From: Cytobacillus gottheilii
GTDB lineage: Bacteria > Bacillota > Bacilli > Bacillales > Cytobacillaceae
Length of the DNA stretch: 64,000 nucleotides
Direction of reading: 5' to 3'
Assembly (NCBI RefSeq): GCF_001636345.1
Contig: NZ_KV440945.1
Coordinates: forward strand, 3,553,354-3,617,353
Under the pieces are notes generated by a model. It saw only the letters and a program-made list of their open reading frames with translations. It made no database searches and was not told the DNA's origin. The position numbers and the translations under genes are program-made. Within the stretch, counting starts at the first letter, position 1; each line of letters begins with the position of its first letter. Positions 18,290-26,772 of the stretch are shown here, in pieces.

Positions 18290-18733
18290 TTATCTTTGTA
18301 AAAGCATATCGACGTGAGGGATATTATCCTCTAAATATGTTTCGGATATAGTTTGAAAACCAAAAGAACGATAGAATTTTCTTAAATAGTCTTGAGCTTG
18401 GATTTTAACATTTGTTTCTTTTAATTCGTTTTGAATAAAGTCGAGGCTATTCTTTAGAAGTTCCTCTGCAATTCCTTGTCCCCTGTATTCTTTCTTAACA
18501 AAGACTCTTCCAATTGAAGCTTCTTGATAGGAAACTCCCGCAGGTAAAATCCTTGAATATGCGATGATTTCTCCATTATCTTCTTTAAAAAGATGATATG
18601 AAGAAGGATCTTTACCGTCGACTTCTAGGTAAGGACAATTTTGTTCCACCACAAAAACTAAAGTTCTTTCTTTTAAAAGATTGTATAGTTCAATATTTGT
18701 CAACTCATCAAATGCCTTTAATTTCCATCCCAT
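18290..18733 (-). CDS. elaA: GNAT acetyltransferase, ElaA family
   Basis: A 147-residue protein with the ElaA N-terminal signature (FDELTNIELYNLLKERTLVF, then VVEQNCPYLEVDG) and the acetyl-CoA pyrophosphate loop YRGQGIAEELL. Members acetylate an unknown amine acceptor in the cytoplasm. AGAGGTGTA lies before the ATG. It is a single gene with its own terminator. Confidence 0.85.
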   Translation of the reverse strand: MGWKLKAFDELTNIELYNLLKERTLVFVVEQNCPYLEVDGKDPSSYHLFKEDNGEIIAYSRILPAGVSYQEASIGRVFVKKEYRGQGIAEELLKNSLDFIQNELKETNVKIQAQDYLRKFYRSFGFQTISETYLEDNIPHVDMLLQR

Positions 18734-18924
18734 TCAAATACACCTCTTGTTCTTTTTACAATCGAAAATAAACTTTATAGGATCAATAATTTCTTTTGCT
18801 TCCTTACTAATTAATTCCGATCAATTTCTACCTTTCCCCTCACTCTTTGGAGAAGTTTAAAATAATTTCCTGTCCACCAGGATCAGTCGATTCCTTTAAA
18901 TTATGCCGGTAACATAGTCACTTA

Positions 18925-19245
18925 TTAGGTTAGTATTGGTATTATATTTATTATAGGTTCTTCATAAGGATGAATACTTCTAATTAGCATTTCTGCTTCT
19001 TTGATTCTCCCAAATAAACATCTAAATTCCATTTTACACTCTGTTCCAGAAGAAACCTCTCCTTTTGTTCCGTTAAAAGGATTGGCCTCTTCCAATGGTC
19101 TCCAATACCCCTTTACAAAAGAATATGACACTACATTATCATATGCGCCAACTTTTAGAACACCTATATTATTTAGCTCATTTCTTACCTTTTCAATGTA
19201 CTCTTCTGGTAAAAGCACTTCTACTTTCACGTATTGAAACTCCAT
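18925..19245 (-). CDS. NIF3/YqfO insertion-domain-like protein
   Basis: A protein of about 106 residues matching the stand-alone form of the PII/CutA-like domain found inside YqfO (NIF3) proteins: it starts with YVKVEVLLPEEYIEKVRNEL, has the internal GAYDNVVSYSF segment and ends with the hallmark HPYEEPIINIIPI. The family's role is not known; it is a predicted trimeric ligand-binding fold. GGAGG before the ATG at 19245 decides the start. Confidence 0.75.
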   Translation of the reverse strand: MEFQYVKVEVLLPEEYIEKVRNELNNIGVLKVGAYDNVVSYSFVKGYWRPLEEANPFNGTKGEVSSGTECKMEFRCLFGRIKEAEMLIRSIHPYEEPIINIIPILT

Positions 19246-19313
19246 GTTAATTCCTCCATTCATATTTTTAATGCGCTAACAAAAAACTATTCCTCATTCG
19301 TTTTATCAAATCG

Positions 19314-19865
19314 TCAATTCGGACGATTTTCCCAAGGCTCAACCTGCCCAACAATAAGCACATGCTTTTTCTTCTTAATATTTTCAATTACACCCTCAGA
19401 AATTTCCCTATGCGTTAACCATCTTGACTGAGAACCTGCCATTTTAAAACCTAATTGAACTTGATAATATGCACAACTGGAAGATGCAGTAAGCTTCTTT
19501 TTTATTTCTCCTAGATTTGAACGACTGCCTAGTATATGAAATAACTCCCAAGAATTGCTTTCTTTTGAAACCTCACTAATAATACTTTGAAGAGCATTTT
19601 TCGTAATTGAATGGATCCATGCCACGACTATATTTATCTCTCCAGTTTGCTTGATTGTTACTTTTAGTTTCTCTATTAATTCATCATTATTCCTATAATC
19701 AACTAATAGCGGGGTTACTTGGCTGCTCGAACTCGCCTTTTCTTGAAGCTGCTTCACTTTTTCAGCATCTCTGGCAATGATCGACACATGATAGCCGTTA
19801 TCTATTAACCAGAGTGAAACGCCTGATAACATACCAGTCCCACCAACAACTAATGCGTGCTTCAC
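19314..19865 (-). CDS. Short-chain dehydrogenase-like protein
   Basis: A protein of about 183 residues with a Rossmann nucleotide-binding start HALVVGGTGMLSGVSLWLI and an NAD(P)-binding IIARD motif. The classical YxxxK pair is not clear, so its activity is uncertain; this group is annotated as SDR-like in Bacilli. The frame is open from 19925, but GGAGG lies directly before a GTG at 19865, which fits the family N-terminus. The product ends shortly after QVEPWENRP. Confidence 0.75.
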   Translation of the reverse strand: MKHALVVGGTGMLSGVSLWLIDNGYHVSIIARDAEKVKQLQEKASSSSQVTPLLVDYRNNDELIEKLKVTIKQTGEINIVVAWIHSITKNALQSIISEVSKESNSWELFHILGSRSNLGEIKKKLTASSSCAYYQVQLGFKMAGSQSRWLTHREISEGVIENIKKKKHVLIVGQVEPWENRPN

Positions 19866-20020
19866 TTGTATTTCCTCCATTCTGGGGACAGGTTCCTTAA
19901 TACAAAACACCATATTATTTACCAATGTCGATAATCACCTTATATCCTTTTGATAAAAGAAAAATCTTATCTGAAAATTGTTTAAAAACAACTAATTCTT
20001 AGGACGCTCTTTCTTTCCGT

Positions 20021-20692
20021 TCAGGCAAATATTTTTTCAATCTTCTTCATTCCCTCAATGCTGCACTTTTTTTGAAAATGACTGATCAAAAATTGTTTTG
20101 CATCTTCTCTCTCTATCTTTAAGGTCTGAATCCCATTTCTAATCACCCAAGAATCATAGGTCTCAAAAGCAGTACTGTTCCAGCCGCTTTTTTCTCCTTT
20201 TTCGTTGATTTTTTCTTGGATGCCGGAGATCAAGATATCCATTGAACCTTGCAATTCTAACAATGCATTTTCAAAAATCCTTTTTTGCTCTTTTTCCTTT
20301 AGTCCTGCTCTAGCTCTTAATGTTCTTGTATCTATTCCAGCCTCTTCACTGACTATATTATAGATTTCGAAAGCTTCTTTTGAAACATTTCCATTGTAGT
20401 AACGCTCCTCAACTGAGTCAGCAGAACCTAGCACACTTTTTACATAAGGTAGAAGTTCACGAGAGACCAATATAGATTTTTTCTTTATGAATTTGCCATA
20501 TCCAGCGATTCCATCAGCTGAAAATTGTGTTCTCCATAACCAAGGATCATACTCTGTTCCTGAATGCCAAGAATCGGAATCAGTGACGCTATCTAGCGAA
20601 GGAAAGTCTGGAAATAGAGGAGCAAGAGGAAGTAGACCGATCTCTTCTATCACACGTACTGCCTGATCATAAGTTTTCACTTCATCATTCAT
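20021..20692 (-). CDS. AlkZ-related protein
   Basis: A 223-residue soluble protein beginning with a helical segment, then WHSGTEYDPWLWRTQF, a pattern I associate with the short AlkZ/YcaQ-related proteins of Bacillus. AlkZ proper is a DNA glycosylase; catalytic competence of this shorter form is not known. An AGGAGGGA site precedes the ATG. Single gene. Confidence 0.6.
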   Translation of the reverse strand: MNDEVKTYDQAVRVIEEIGLLPLAPLFPDFPSLDSVTDSDSWHSGTEYDPWLWRTQFSADGIAGYGKFIKKKSILVSRELLPYVKSVLGSADSVEERYYNGNVSKEAFEIYNIVSEEAGIDTRTLRARAGLKEKEQKRIFENALLELQGSMDILISGIQEKINEKGEKSGWNSTAFETYDSWVIRNGIQTLKIEREDAKQFLISHFQKKCSIEGMKKIEKIFA

Positions 20693-20761
20693 AAATGTCC
20701 CTCCTGATTAGAGTAAAGTTAAAAGGTTATTTCGATATGTATACACTGCTTTCCTTCTAAA

Positions 20762-20805
20762 ACGAAAAGAAGCTGCCCAATAGCAGCTGTTCTTTTAGAT
20801 TATTA
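20762..20805 (-). terminator. Terminator, short member of the repeat family
   Basis: AGCTGC/GCAGCT stem with flanking AAAAGA and TCTTTT arms (20765-20796) behind the MerR gene; the same GAAGCTGCC core as the dispersed repeats. Confidence 0.7.
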
Positions 20806-20823
20806 CTGAATGCAATTTACAGT

Positions 20824-21594
20824 TCAGTAATCCTCCTCTATCTGATTTTTCTTTTCCTCATAATAAGCCTTCATTTCTTTATAAATATAATTAGCAATAT
20901 CTTCAGGGAAATAATTATTAAATTCGTGAATATGCTCGGTGATAAATATATCGTCATCCGTCATATTTAAGAAGGTTACAGTGCCTGGAAATAAAGCATC
21001 CATTTCAGTTAGAATTTCTTGTACTTTTTTTCTGCTTTCAGAATCATTAAACTGGATGGAGCTTTTTATGGCCTGCAGCAAGTTCCATATTTCTCTATCC
21101 ATCTTTTTTTTGAATTCAGGATCTTTCAGTAAATTCAATTGCTGCATGAGCTGTTCGTCATCGTTAAAATGTTTTTCAAATGATTGAATTTGTGATTTTT
21201 CTCTCCTAAATAAATCGAGCATGATAAAGGCGAACTCATCTAGATCTTCATCAGAAATGTCTTTTATATTGTAAAGACGTTCCATTCTTGTGATCACGTC
21301 AAGAATTTCATTCAATTCCTCCTGTTTTTTTAAAATTAATTGCTTTTGCAACAGCAGCAGCTCCCGATTCTTCGATCTCTCATTCTTCATTTGTTCCTTA
21401 ATTTCTTTTAAAGACAATCCAAGATGTTTATAAATATTAATTTGCTGAAATTGTTCCCACTCAGCTGCTGTATATATTTTATTTCCATTGTCATTGTAGT
21501 TTTTTGGGCAAAGTAATCCAATTTTATCGTAGTACCGTAAAGTTCTGACTGTTGTTCCTGCCATTTTTGCAAATGGACCGATGGTTACTTCCAT
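20824..21594 (-). CDS. MerR-family regulator (TipAL-like)
   Basis: A 256-residue protein with an N-terminal MerR winged helix (FAKMAGTTVRTLRYYDKIGL) and coiled coil, then a helical C-terminal domain like the TipAS antibiotic-binding domain. It is divergent from an MFS exporter gene whose promoter has the 19-base spacer characteristic of MerR activation, so it very likely activates the exporter when it binds a drug. An AGGGAGGG site precedes the ATG. Confidence 0.85.
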   Translation of the reverse strand: MEVTIGPFAKMAGTTVRTLRYYDKIGLLCPKNYNDNGNKIYTAAEWEQFQQINIYKHLGLSLKEIKEQMKNERSKNRELLLLQKQLILKKQEELNEILDVITRMERLYNIKDISDEDLDEFAFIMLDLFRREKSQIQSFEKHFNDDEQLMQQLNLLKDPEFKKKMDREIWNLLQAIKSSIQFNDSESRKKVQEILTEMDALFPGTVTFLNMTDDDIFITEHIHEFNNYFPEDIANYIYKEMKAYYEEKKNQIEEDY

Positions 21595-21684
21595 ACAAAT
21601 CCCTCCCCTCGTTTCATTTTAACCTGTTACGTAACGTCACATGCAAAGCGTAAATCTCCTATTAAATTTTTTAACGAAAAACTC

Positions 21685-21715
21685 TTGCTTACGACATAAC
21701 GTCACCATTTAAGAT
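21685..21715 (+). promoter_or_regulatory. MerR-type promoter of the MFS exporter gene
   Basis: TTGCTT (21685-21690) and TAAGAT (21710-21715) are 19 bases apart, the overlong spacing that MerR proteins correct by twisting DNA. The spacer contains TAACGTCAC, which recurs as TAACGTCACA at about 21628-21643 nearer the regulator gene. Confidence 0.75.
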
Positions 21716-21749
21716 TGGTTACATATTCAATTTGAGAGGAAGATGTTAG

Positions 21750-22970
21750 ATGGAACAGCAGCAATCACTTTTCCGTAATCGCCCTTTTATATTTCTATTT
21801 ATTGGCGCTTTTTTGGCGATCATCGGTTTTAGCATGTTTTTTATGACAACGACTTGGTTTGTCATTTCGGATTTAGGTTCTGCCAGCTCGTTGGGCATTA
21901 TACTTATTGCCACTACTGTGCCACGCATTTTAATGATGGCATTTGGCGGAGTTCTCGCAGATAAATTCAAGAAGACAACGATTATGTTTAGTACGAGCTC
22001 CATTCAAGGGGTTCTGCTCGTTATCTTATTCCTACTGAACCATGCTGGTCAATTAACCTTTATGTATCTAGTCATTCTTGGATTCCTGTTTGGAACATTG
22101 GATGCTTTTTCTGGACCAGCTGGAACATCATTAATTCCAAAGCTAGTGCATCAAAGCCAGATCAAACAGGCAAATGCCATTATTCAGGGTCTGGGTCAGG
22201 CCGGGTTTATAGTTGGGCCAATTATATCTGGAAGTATCATGGAGTTCGGCGGCGTAACAATTGGGTATTCAGTGTCCGCTATTGTTGTTCTTTTGTCAGC
22301 CTTCTTTATGTTTCCTCCTTTCTTAAAAGAAGGTCCAGTAGACAATACAATTAAACAAACGCCGCTTAAAGATATGATCGAGGGATTTTCCTATGTGAAA
22401 GAGAATAAATTTTTGATTACGGGAATTCTGGTCTTAATTACTTTAAACTTCTTTGCCTTCGGGGCGATATCGATTGCCATTCCTATTTTAGTAGAAACGT
22501 ATGGAGGGTCACCGATTAATCTTAGTTACATTGAGACCGCTTTAGCGATAGGGATGCTTGTAAGTACTGTCATCATTGGAATCGTAAAAATACGACATAG
22601 AGGATTAACATCAATGATTGGATTAGTTGCCACATTAATCACAGCTATCGCATTTAGCCAGATTCCTAATTTATATGTTTTGACTGCATTAGCGTTCTTA
22701 ATTGGCTTCACTATGACTTTTGTTTCGATCCCATTTTTCACCTCAGCACAGGAGGATACAGATCCCCGGATCATGGGAAGAGTTATGAGCATAGTCTTTC
22801 TGGCAATGAATGGCTTCGATCCGCTTGCATATGCAAGTGTAACCTTGCTTGTGTCCAAAGGTATTGATATTCAGCACGTTATTTTGTCCTTTTCTACTGT
22901 TGGGCTGCTGATCGCTCTGGTCATTTTATGGAAAGGGAAAACATTTAGACAATATAAGTCTGCTTATTAA
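21750..22970 (+). CDS. MFS efflux transporter
   Basis: A 406-residue membrane protein with about 12 predicted helices and the MFS loop motif GGVLADKFKK between helices 2 and 3. It belongs to the MFS_3-like exporter group (MefA/enterobactin-exporter type). GAGAGGAAG precedes the ATG. The divergent MerR gene and the 19-base-spacer promoter suggest drug-induced export; the substrate cannot be read from the sequence. Confidence 0.88.
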   Translation: MEQQQSLFRNRPFIFLFIGAFLAIIGFSMFFMTTTWFVISDLGSASSLGIILIATTVPRILMMAFGGVLADKFKKTTIMFSTSSIQGVLLVILFLLNHAGQLTFMYLVILGFLFGTLDAFSGPAGTSLIPKLVHQSQIKQANAIIQGLGQAGFIVGPIISGSIMEFGGVTIGYSVSAIVVLLSAFFMFPPFLKEGPVDNTIKQTPLKDMIEGFSYVKENKFLITGILVLITLNFFAFGAISIAIPILVETYGGSPINLSYIETALAIGMLVSTVIIGIVKIRHRGLTSMIGLVATLITAIAFSQIPNLYVLTALAFLIGFTMTFVSIPFFTSAQEDTDPRIMGRVMSIVFLAMNGFDPLAYASVTLLVSKGIDIQHVILSFSTVGLLIALVILWKGKTFRQYKSAY

Positions 22971-22997
22971 TCTAGTAACTTACAGAAGTATGGCAAG

Positions 22998-23029
22998 AAA
23001 GACCACTTTTGATTTGGAAGTGGTCTTTT
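22998..23029. terminator. Bidirectional terminator
   Basis: AAAGACCACTT and AAGTGGTCTTT arms with T-runs on both strands between the converging MFS gene and the small membrane-protein gene. Confidence 0.85.
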
Positions 23030-23087
23030 CTGTTTAGTCACTATTTGTATGGCCTTTTGTTTAAATAGGTTAAATCTAGTTAATTCC

Positions 23088-23318
23088 CTACAGGATGTTA
23101 TTAATGACAAACATCCCTAAAAGCCAGCCCACAATCCCGCTTAAACCCCCAAAAATAATGAGAGCCGAACCTCCCTGGTAATCTCGCTTTAATACAACTC
23201 CGAGAGCTATAGGGATAAATAAAAACACAGGCGGCATTAAATTTAACATTAATAATGCCACTGTTAACCACCCAATTGTCAGGAGTATTCCTTTGCCGCT
23301 TTTTTGTTTCTCTTCCAT
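23088..23318 (-). CDS. Small membrane protein with two hydrophobic stretches
   Basis: A protein of about 76 residues: charged N-terminus (MEEKQKSGKG), then two long hydrophobic stretches with Gly-rich C-terminus (GGLSGIVGWLLGMFVI). AGGGGG before the ATG at 23318 decides the start over the ATG at 23345. No family recognised. Confidence 0.6.
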   Translation of the reverse strand: MEEKQKSGKGILLTIGWLTVALLMLNLMPPVFLFIPIALGVVLKRDYQGGSALIIFGGLSGIVGWLLGMFVINNIL

Positions 23319-23408
23319 TATGATGATCCCCCTAAAATTCAACACGATTTGTCTATTTGTTGTTTATAATTATTCTTTGAATTAATCCTAATAAATTTTT
23401 CAAAGGCA

Positions 23409-24077
23409 CTAATTATTGTGTCTTTTGTTAGCTTCAATGGCAATGAACTCAGGCAAATAACTTGGTGTACATCCTTTTGCTACTTTTTCATCTTTATATA
23501 GACCCGTTTTCTCACCAAGTGTAATGCAGCGTGCACGTTGCTTTTCATCATAAACGCCTATCCAGCCTGCAGTGAAATTCATTGCCCATTGAACTTCCCG
23601 TTCTTCCTGGGCAATATTCGCTTCTAATGCAGATAGCAAGTATTCGGTATTATCAGGCGGTGTTTGTCCAGTCCATCTCAAACGTGCTTGATAGTACCAG
23701 AAAGTTCGCCTTTGGAGCGCAGAAGAGCTATTCTCCCATGACTCCATTAAAGCAATTGTCTTCTTGTCTTTGCTGAGCTGATTAGCCATTAACCAATCCA
23801 TTAAGTTGTTTCGCTCATCAAAAGTGTGGGTCTGCATATCCTGACCAAGCTTATTTAGCACGTCTTGTGAAAGATTTTTTTTGTCCATTATTAAAATAGC
23901 TAATAGCCTCGGCAAATACGCTTCGGTTGACCAAAGTTCCATAGCTAGTTCATGATCTTTTTTAATGTCCTTTGCGATTTTACGTAAATCGCCTAGCTTC
24001 GTTTTACTATTGATTCGAGTTAGAATGTTTTCTGCTTTTGAAGAGGATTTTACTTCTGTACCTTTATTTTCAATCAT
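23409..24077 (-). CDS. DNA alkylation repair protein (AlkD-like)
   Basis: A 222-residue all-helical protein with HEAT-like repeats as in the AlkC/AlkD glycosylase family, including the NLMDWLMANQLSKD and ALQRRTFWYYQARLRWTG segments seen in the Bacillus group annotated as DNA alkylation repair. It would excise alkylated bases from DNA. An AAGGAGTG site lies before the ATG. Single gene. Confidence 0.7.
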   Translation of the reverse strand: MIENKGTEVKSSSKAENILTRINSKTKLGDLRKIAKDIKKDHELAMELWSTEAYLPRLLAILIMDKKNLSQDVLNKLGQDMQTHTFDERNNLMDWLMANQLSKDKKTIALMESWENSSSALQRRTFWYYQARLRWTGQTPPDNTEYLLSALEANIAQEEREVQWAMNFTAGWIGVYDEKQRARCITLGEKTGLYKDEKVAKGCTPSYLPEFIAIEANKRHNN

Positions 24078-24224
24078 TTTATGTCACTCCTTGCTTATGT
24101 TTTTTATAAAATTTAATTCTAGTTTATAAATGATTCATTCAGTTAACTTCCATTCTGGTCATAAGAATCCCTTCTTTTACCTATTCATTTGATCTTTAGA
24201 ATGGTACAGAAGCTTAATTGTTTA

Positions 24225-24264
24225 CAGAAAAGAAGCCGACCAACGCTTGTTGACCAGCTCTCAC
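24225..24264 (-). terminator. Terminator related to the dispersed repeat
   Basis: GAAGCCGACCAA...TTG(A)CCAGCTC forms a wobble-containing stem with a TTCTTTTCTG tail on the minus strand, behind the carboxypeptidase gene. Its layout follows the dispersed repeat core. Confidence 0.55.
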
Positions 24265-24280
24265 TTTAAATCTGTTGATG

Positions 24281-25228
24281 TTATAGCAAGCTTTCATATA
24301 CAAGAATAGCATCCATTATATGGTATGGAGGAGTTTTATTTGAACCGTGCGCTCCAGCTGTTATTAAAATATACTCAACATTATTGATAATTGCGTAACT
24401 AGCAAGACATAAGCCTGCTTGACTTGTGTAACCAGTTTTGCCTCCATAAACCTGTATAGATGAATCAATCGTTTGATCGGACATCATTTGAAACATCGTA
24501 CTATGCATGGTAATTCCTTCGGTTCTTAAATTAGTACTTGCAGTAGAGTGACGCTCACTTGTAAAGATCTCTTTAAAAGTAGGATTCTGTAATGCCTCTT
24601 TTAGTAAAATAGCTATGTCTTCTGCTGTAGAGTAATGCTTTGCCTGATCGTTACCTGTTACATTTGAAAAAGACGTATGATTCATATTTAAAGTTTTTGC
24701 TTTATCATTCATTAGTTTAACAAAGTTATCTTCAGAACCCGCTAAGTGTTGAGCTAATGCAAGAGCAGCATCGGCACCTGAAGGCAGCATGACTCCATAA
24801 AGCAAATCAATTGCACGAACAGATTCATTTGGTAAAAAACCAGCTACAGAAAGATTTTCTTCATACAGTTTTGAAAACATTTCCGAAGAAACTGTCACAG
24901 GTTCATGAATTTCATCAAGCTGCTCAATTGCAACAAGTGTTGTCATGATCTTAGTTAAAGAAGCAATGGAAATTTCTTTTTGAGGCTGTTTTTGATAAAG
25001 GACTTTATTTTGATCTAACCTAAGTAAGTAGACATTTTTACTAGCTATATTTTCTTCTAATTCTCTCTCATTTAATAAACCATTATTTTTATCTGAAACT
25101 TTTTCTACTCCAATTAATTTTTTATCAATGTGTTCGTTCAAATGAATTGATTCTAATCGAAAAGTAGGATTTATAAGTAAAAATAACACAATTATCCCTG
25201 TGATGCTTACAATGATCTTTTTTGTCAT
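24281..25228 (-). CDS. D-alanyl-D-alanine carboxypeptidase (peptidase S11)
   Basis: A 315-residue exported protein with an N-terminal signal anchor and the penicillin-binding motifs of S11 peptidases: SLTK (the SxxK catalytic serine and lysine), and KTGYTSQAG (KTG box). The second box reads SGA where SGN is usual, so the Asn is replaced. It trims the terminal D-Ala of cell-wall peptides outside the membrane. It lacks the large C-terminal membrane-binding domain of vegetative DacA, so it is a short accessory form. Single gene. Confidence 0.83.
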   Translation of the reverse strand: MTKKIIVSITGIIVLFLLINPTFRLESIHLNEHIDKKLIGVEKVSDKNNGLLNERELEENIASKNVYLLRLDQNKVLYQKQPQKEISIASLTKIMTTLVAIEQLDEIHEPVTVSSEMFSKLYEENLSVAGFLPNESVRAIDLLYGVMLPSGADAALALAQHLAGSEDNFVKLMNDKAKTLNMNHTSFSNVTGNDQAKHYSTAEDIAILLKEALQNPTFKEIFTSERHSTASTNLRTEGITMHSTMFQMMSDQTIDSSIQVYGGKTGYTSQAGLCLASYAIINNVEYILITAGAHGSNKTPPYHIMDAILVYESLL

Positions 25229-25505
25229 AGTATTTATTTACTCTCCTTTCTAGTACTAGTAAACCACTATAACAAAGGACTTTTATTAATAATTACTGTA
25301 TAAAATCTTACTTTTTTCTTACATTTTTAAAAAGACTCTGTGACAAGTAAGCGTAATAGTATATTTAATCATCGTGTATGATCTTTTTGTAATAAAATAA
25401 CAATTACTAAATCTAGCATATACGCCTTTCTACGACTTTGAGGAATAAGTGCACTTAAACGATTCTGTCCTGCTAGTCATACGCTATTTAGTAACCTAGG
25501 AATCT

Positions 25506-26273
25506 TCAATTATTGCAATCCTGTTTATAATATTCTTTATATAAGTTCCTTAACACTTCCATGATTATTTCATCTGCATGTTGTTCATATAAACGATTTG
25601 GTAATTCCTTAGCAGCCAATACATATAAGAATGGTTTATTTGAAAATTCCCCGATAATCCCAATATCGACAACCACGGTATCCAATCCACCGGTGATATG
25701 GTTTAAATGATAATGTGGGATGCCTTCTATTTCTCCGCGCTGTCTAACTAATCCGTTAATAATAGGATTCCATATCTCAGGTTTGGTATCATAGCCTTCA
25801 AAAATCAACTTTAAAACTTCAAGCAATTGATTCAGTTCACCATTATTTTTAATATCCCTTGGATTCTGAGTAACATTTATTTTTGAGAAATGGCAGCTAA
25901 TACCTTGACTTACATTTTTCCACCCACCACAGAACTCAACAATGTGATTCGCAATATAACTATCATGGCACGCAATCATTACCTCAACTGCATCTTCTAG
26001 TGATAAACTATATCTTTTTTGAAAATGAGGGTACAATTCCTTACTATCTTCTTTTGGATTAAAACTTATCTCCTTAATTTCGTCAGTCCATTTATATACA
26101 TTTTCTTCAACCAGACGTGCAACCCAGTAACCAAGCACTACTTTTGCAGTTGAAGCAAGCGGTACGGACAAGTCTTGTTGAAATGAACATTCAATTTTTC
26201 TTTTTAAGCTTGAATAAATAAGGATTCATTCTTCTGATTTAATTTCTTTTAGTTTCTCTATTAAATGGTCCAA
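25506..26273 (-). pseudogene. Class A beta-lactamase-like serine hydrolase with in-frame stop
   Basis: The open part (from a TTG at 26171, 221 codons) holds STAK, the SxxK motif of serine beta-lactamase-like hydrolases, and HITGGLDTVVVDIG, the KTG-equivalent region (here TGG). Reading further upstream in the same frame gives a natural-looking N-terminus that starts with TTG at 26273 behind AGGAA and begins MDHLIEKLKEIKSEE, but codon 16 is TGA (26228-26226) where TGG would restore the frame. A shortened protein from 26171 would lack the first strand and helix. It is therefore called broken, though low-level readthrough or internal initiation is possible. Confidence 0.65.
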
Positions 26274-26609
26274 TCATATTCCTACTTTAAATCTTTAGTC
26301 ATATTTATAAGCATTAGCTTATAGTCTTCCAATTAAATTACAAATAAGACTTCAACAAAAATAAGCATTAACTTTTATCTAATTCCTTCATGCTTATTGA
26401 ACTACCCTTTACCGTTACTTGAATAAGAACATTGTGGTAAAAGAACAAAACCTAAAATTTTTAGTATAGCAAATTTTTAAAACAGCTACTTTTTACTATT
26501 GCTGAGGAAACACAAATCATTGCATAGCTTACGGTGTGTGAAAAGTTCTCCAGAGGATTTATTTGAGAAGGAAAAGCCTATTATTCTTCTTTAACTGTCG
26601 TGTATTTTA

Positions 26610-26682
26610 CAGAAAAAAAGCCACCTTAATTGGTAGCTGATCTTGAACTAACGCACCCGTTAGTTTAAGTGTATTGGTTCAC
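26610..26682 (-). repeat. Dispersed terminator-like repeat, copy 3
   Basis: AAAAAAAGCCACCTTAATTGG, TAGCTGATCTTGAAC, TAACGCACCCGTTAGTTTAA: a full right-hand copy. On the minus strand the stem CAGCTACC/GGTGGC is followed by TTTTTTT. The remainder of 26274-26772 shows no gene. Confidence 0.75.
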
Positions 26683-26734
26683 AATCCTATTCTGTCACAA
26701 ACAGTTATTTAAGGATATTGCACCTTTTATGACC

Positions 26735-26764
26735 TAAAAAAGACCCTAGGAACGCCTAAGGTCT
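26735..26764 (-). terminator. Terminator of the arsenic/CoA-disulfide reductase operon
   Basis: AGACCCTAGG/CCTAAGGTCT (one mismatch) with TTTTTTAGG on the minus strand, directly behind the reductase gene. Confidence 0.8.
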
Positions 26765-26772
26765 ACTATTGA

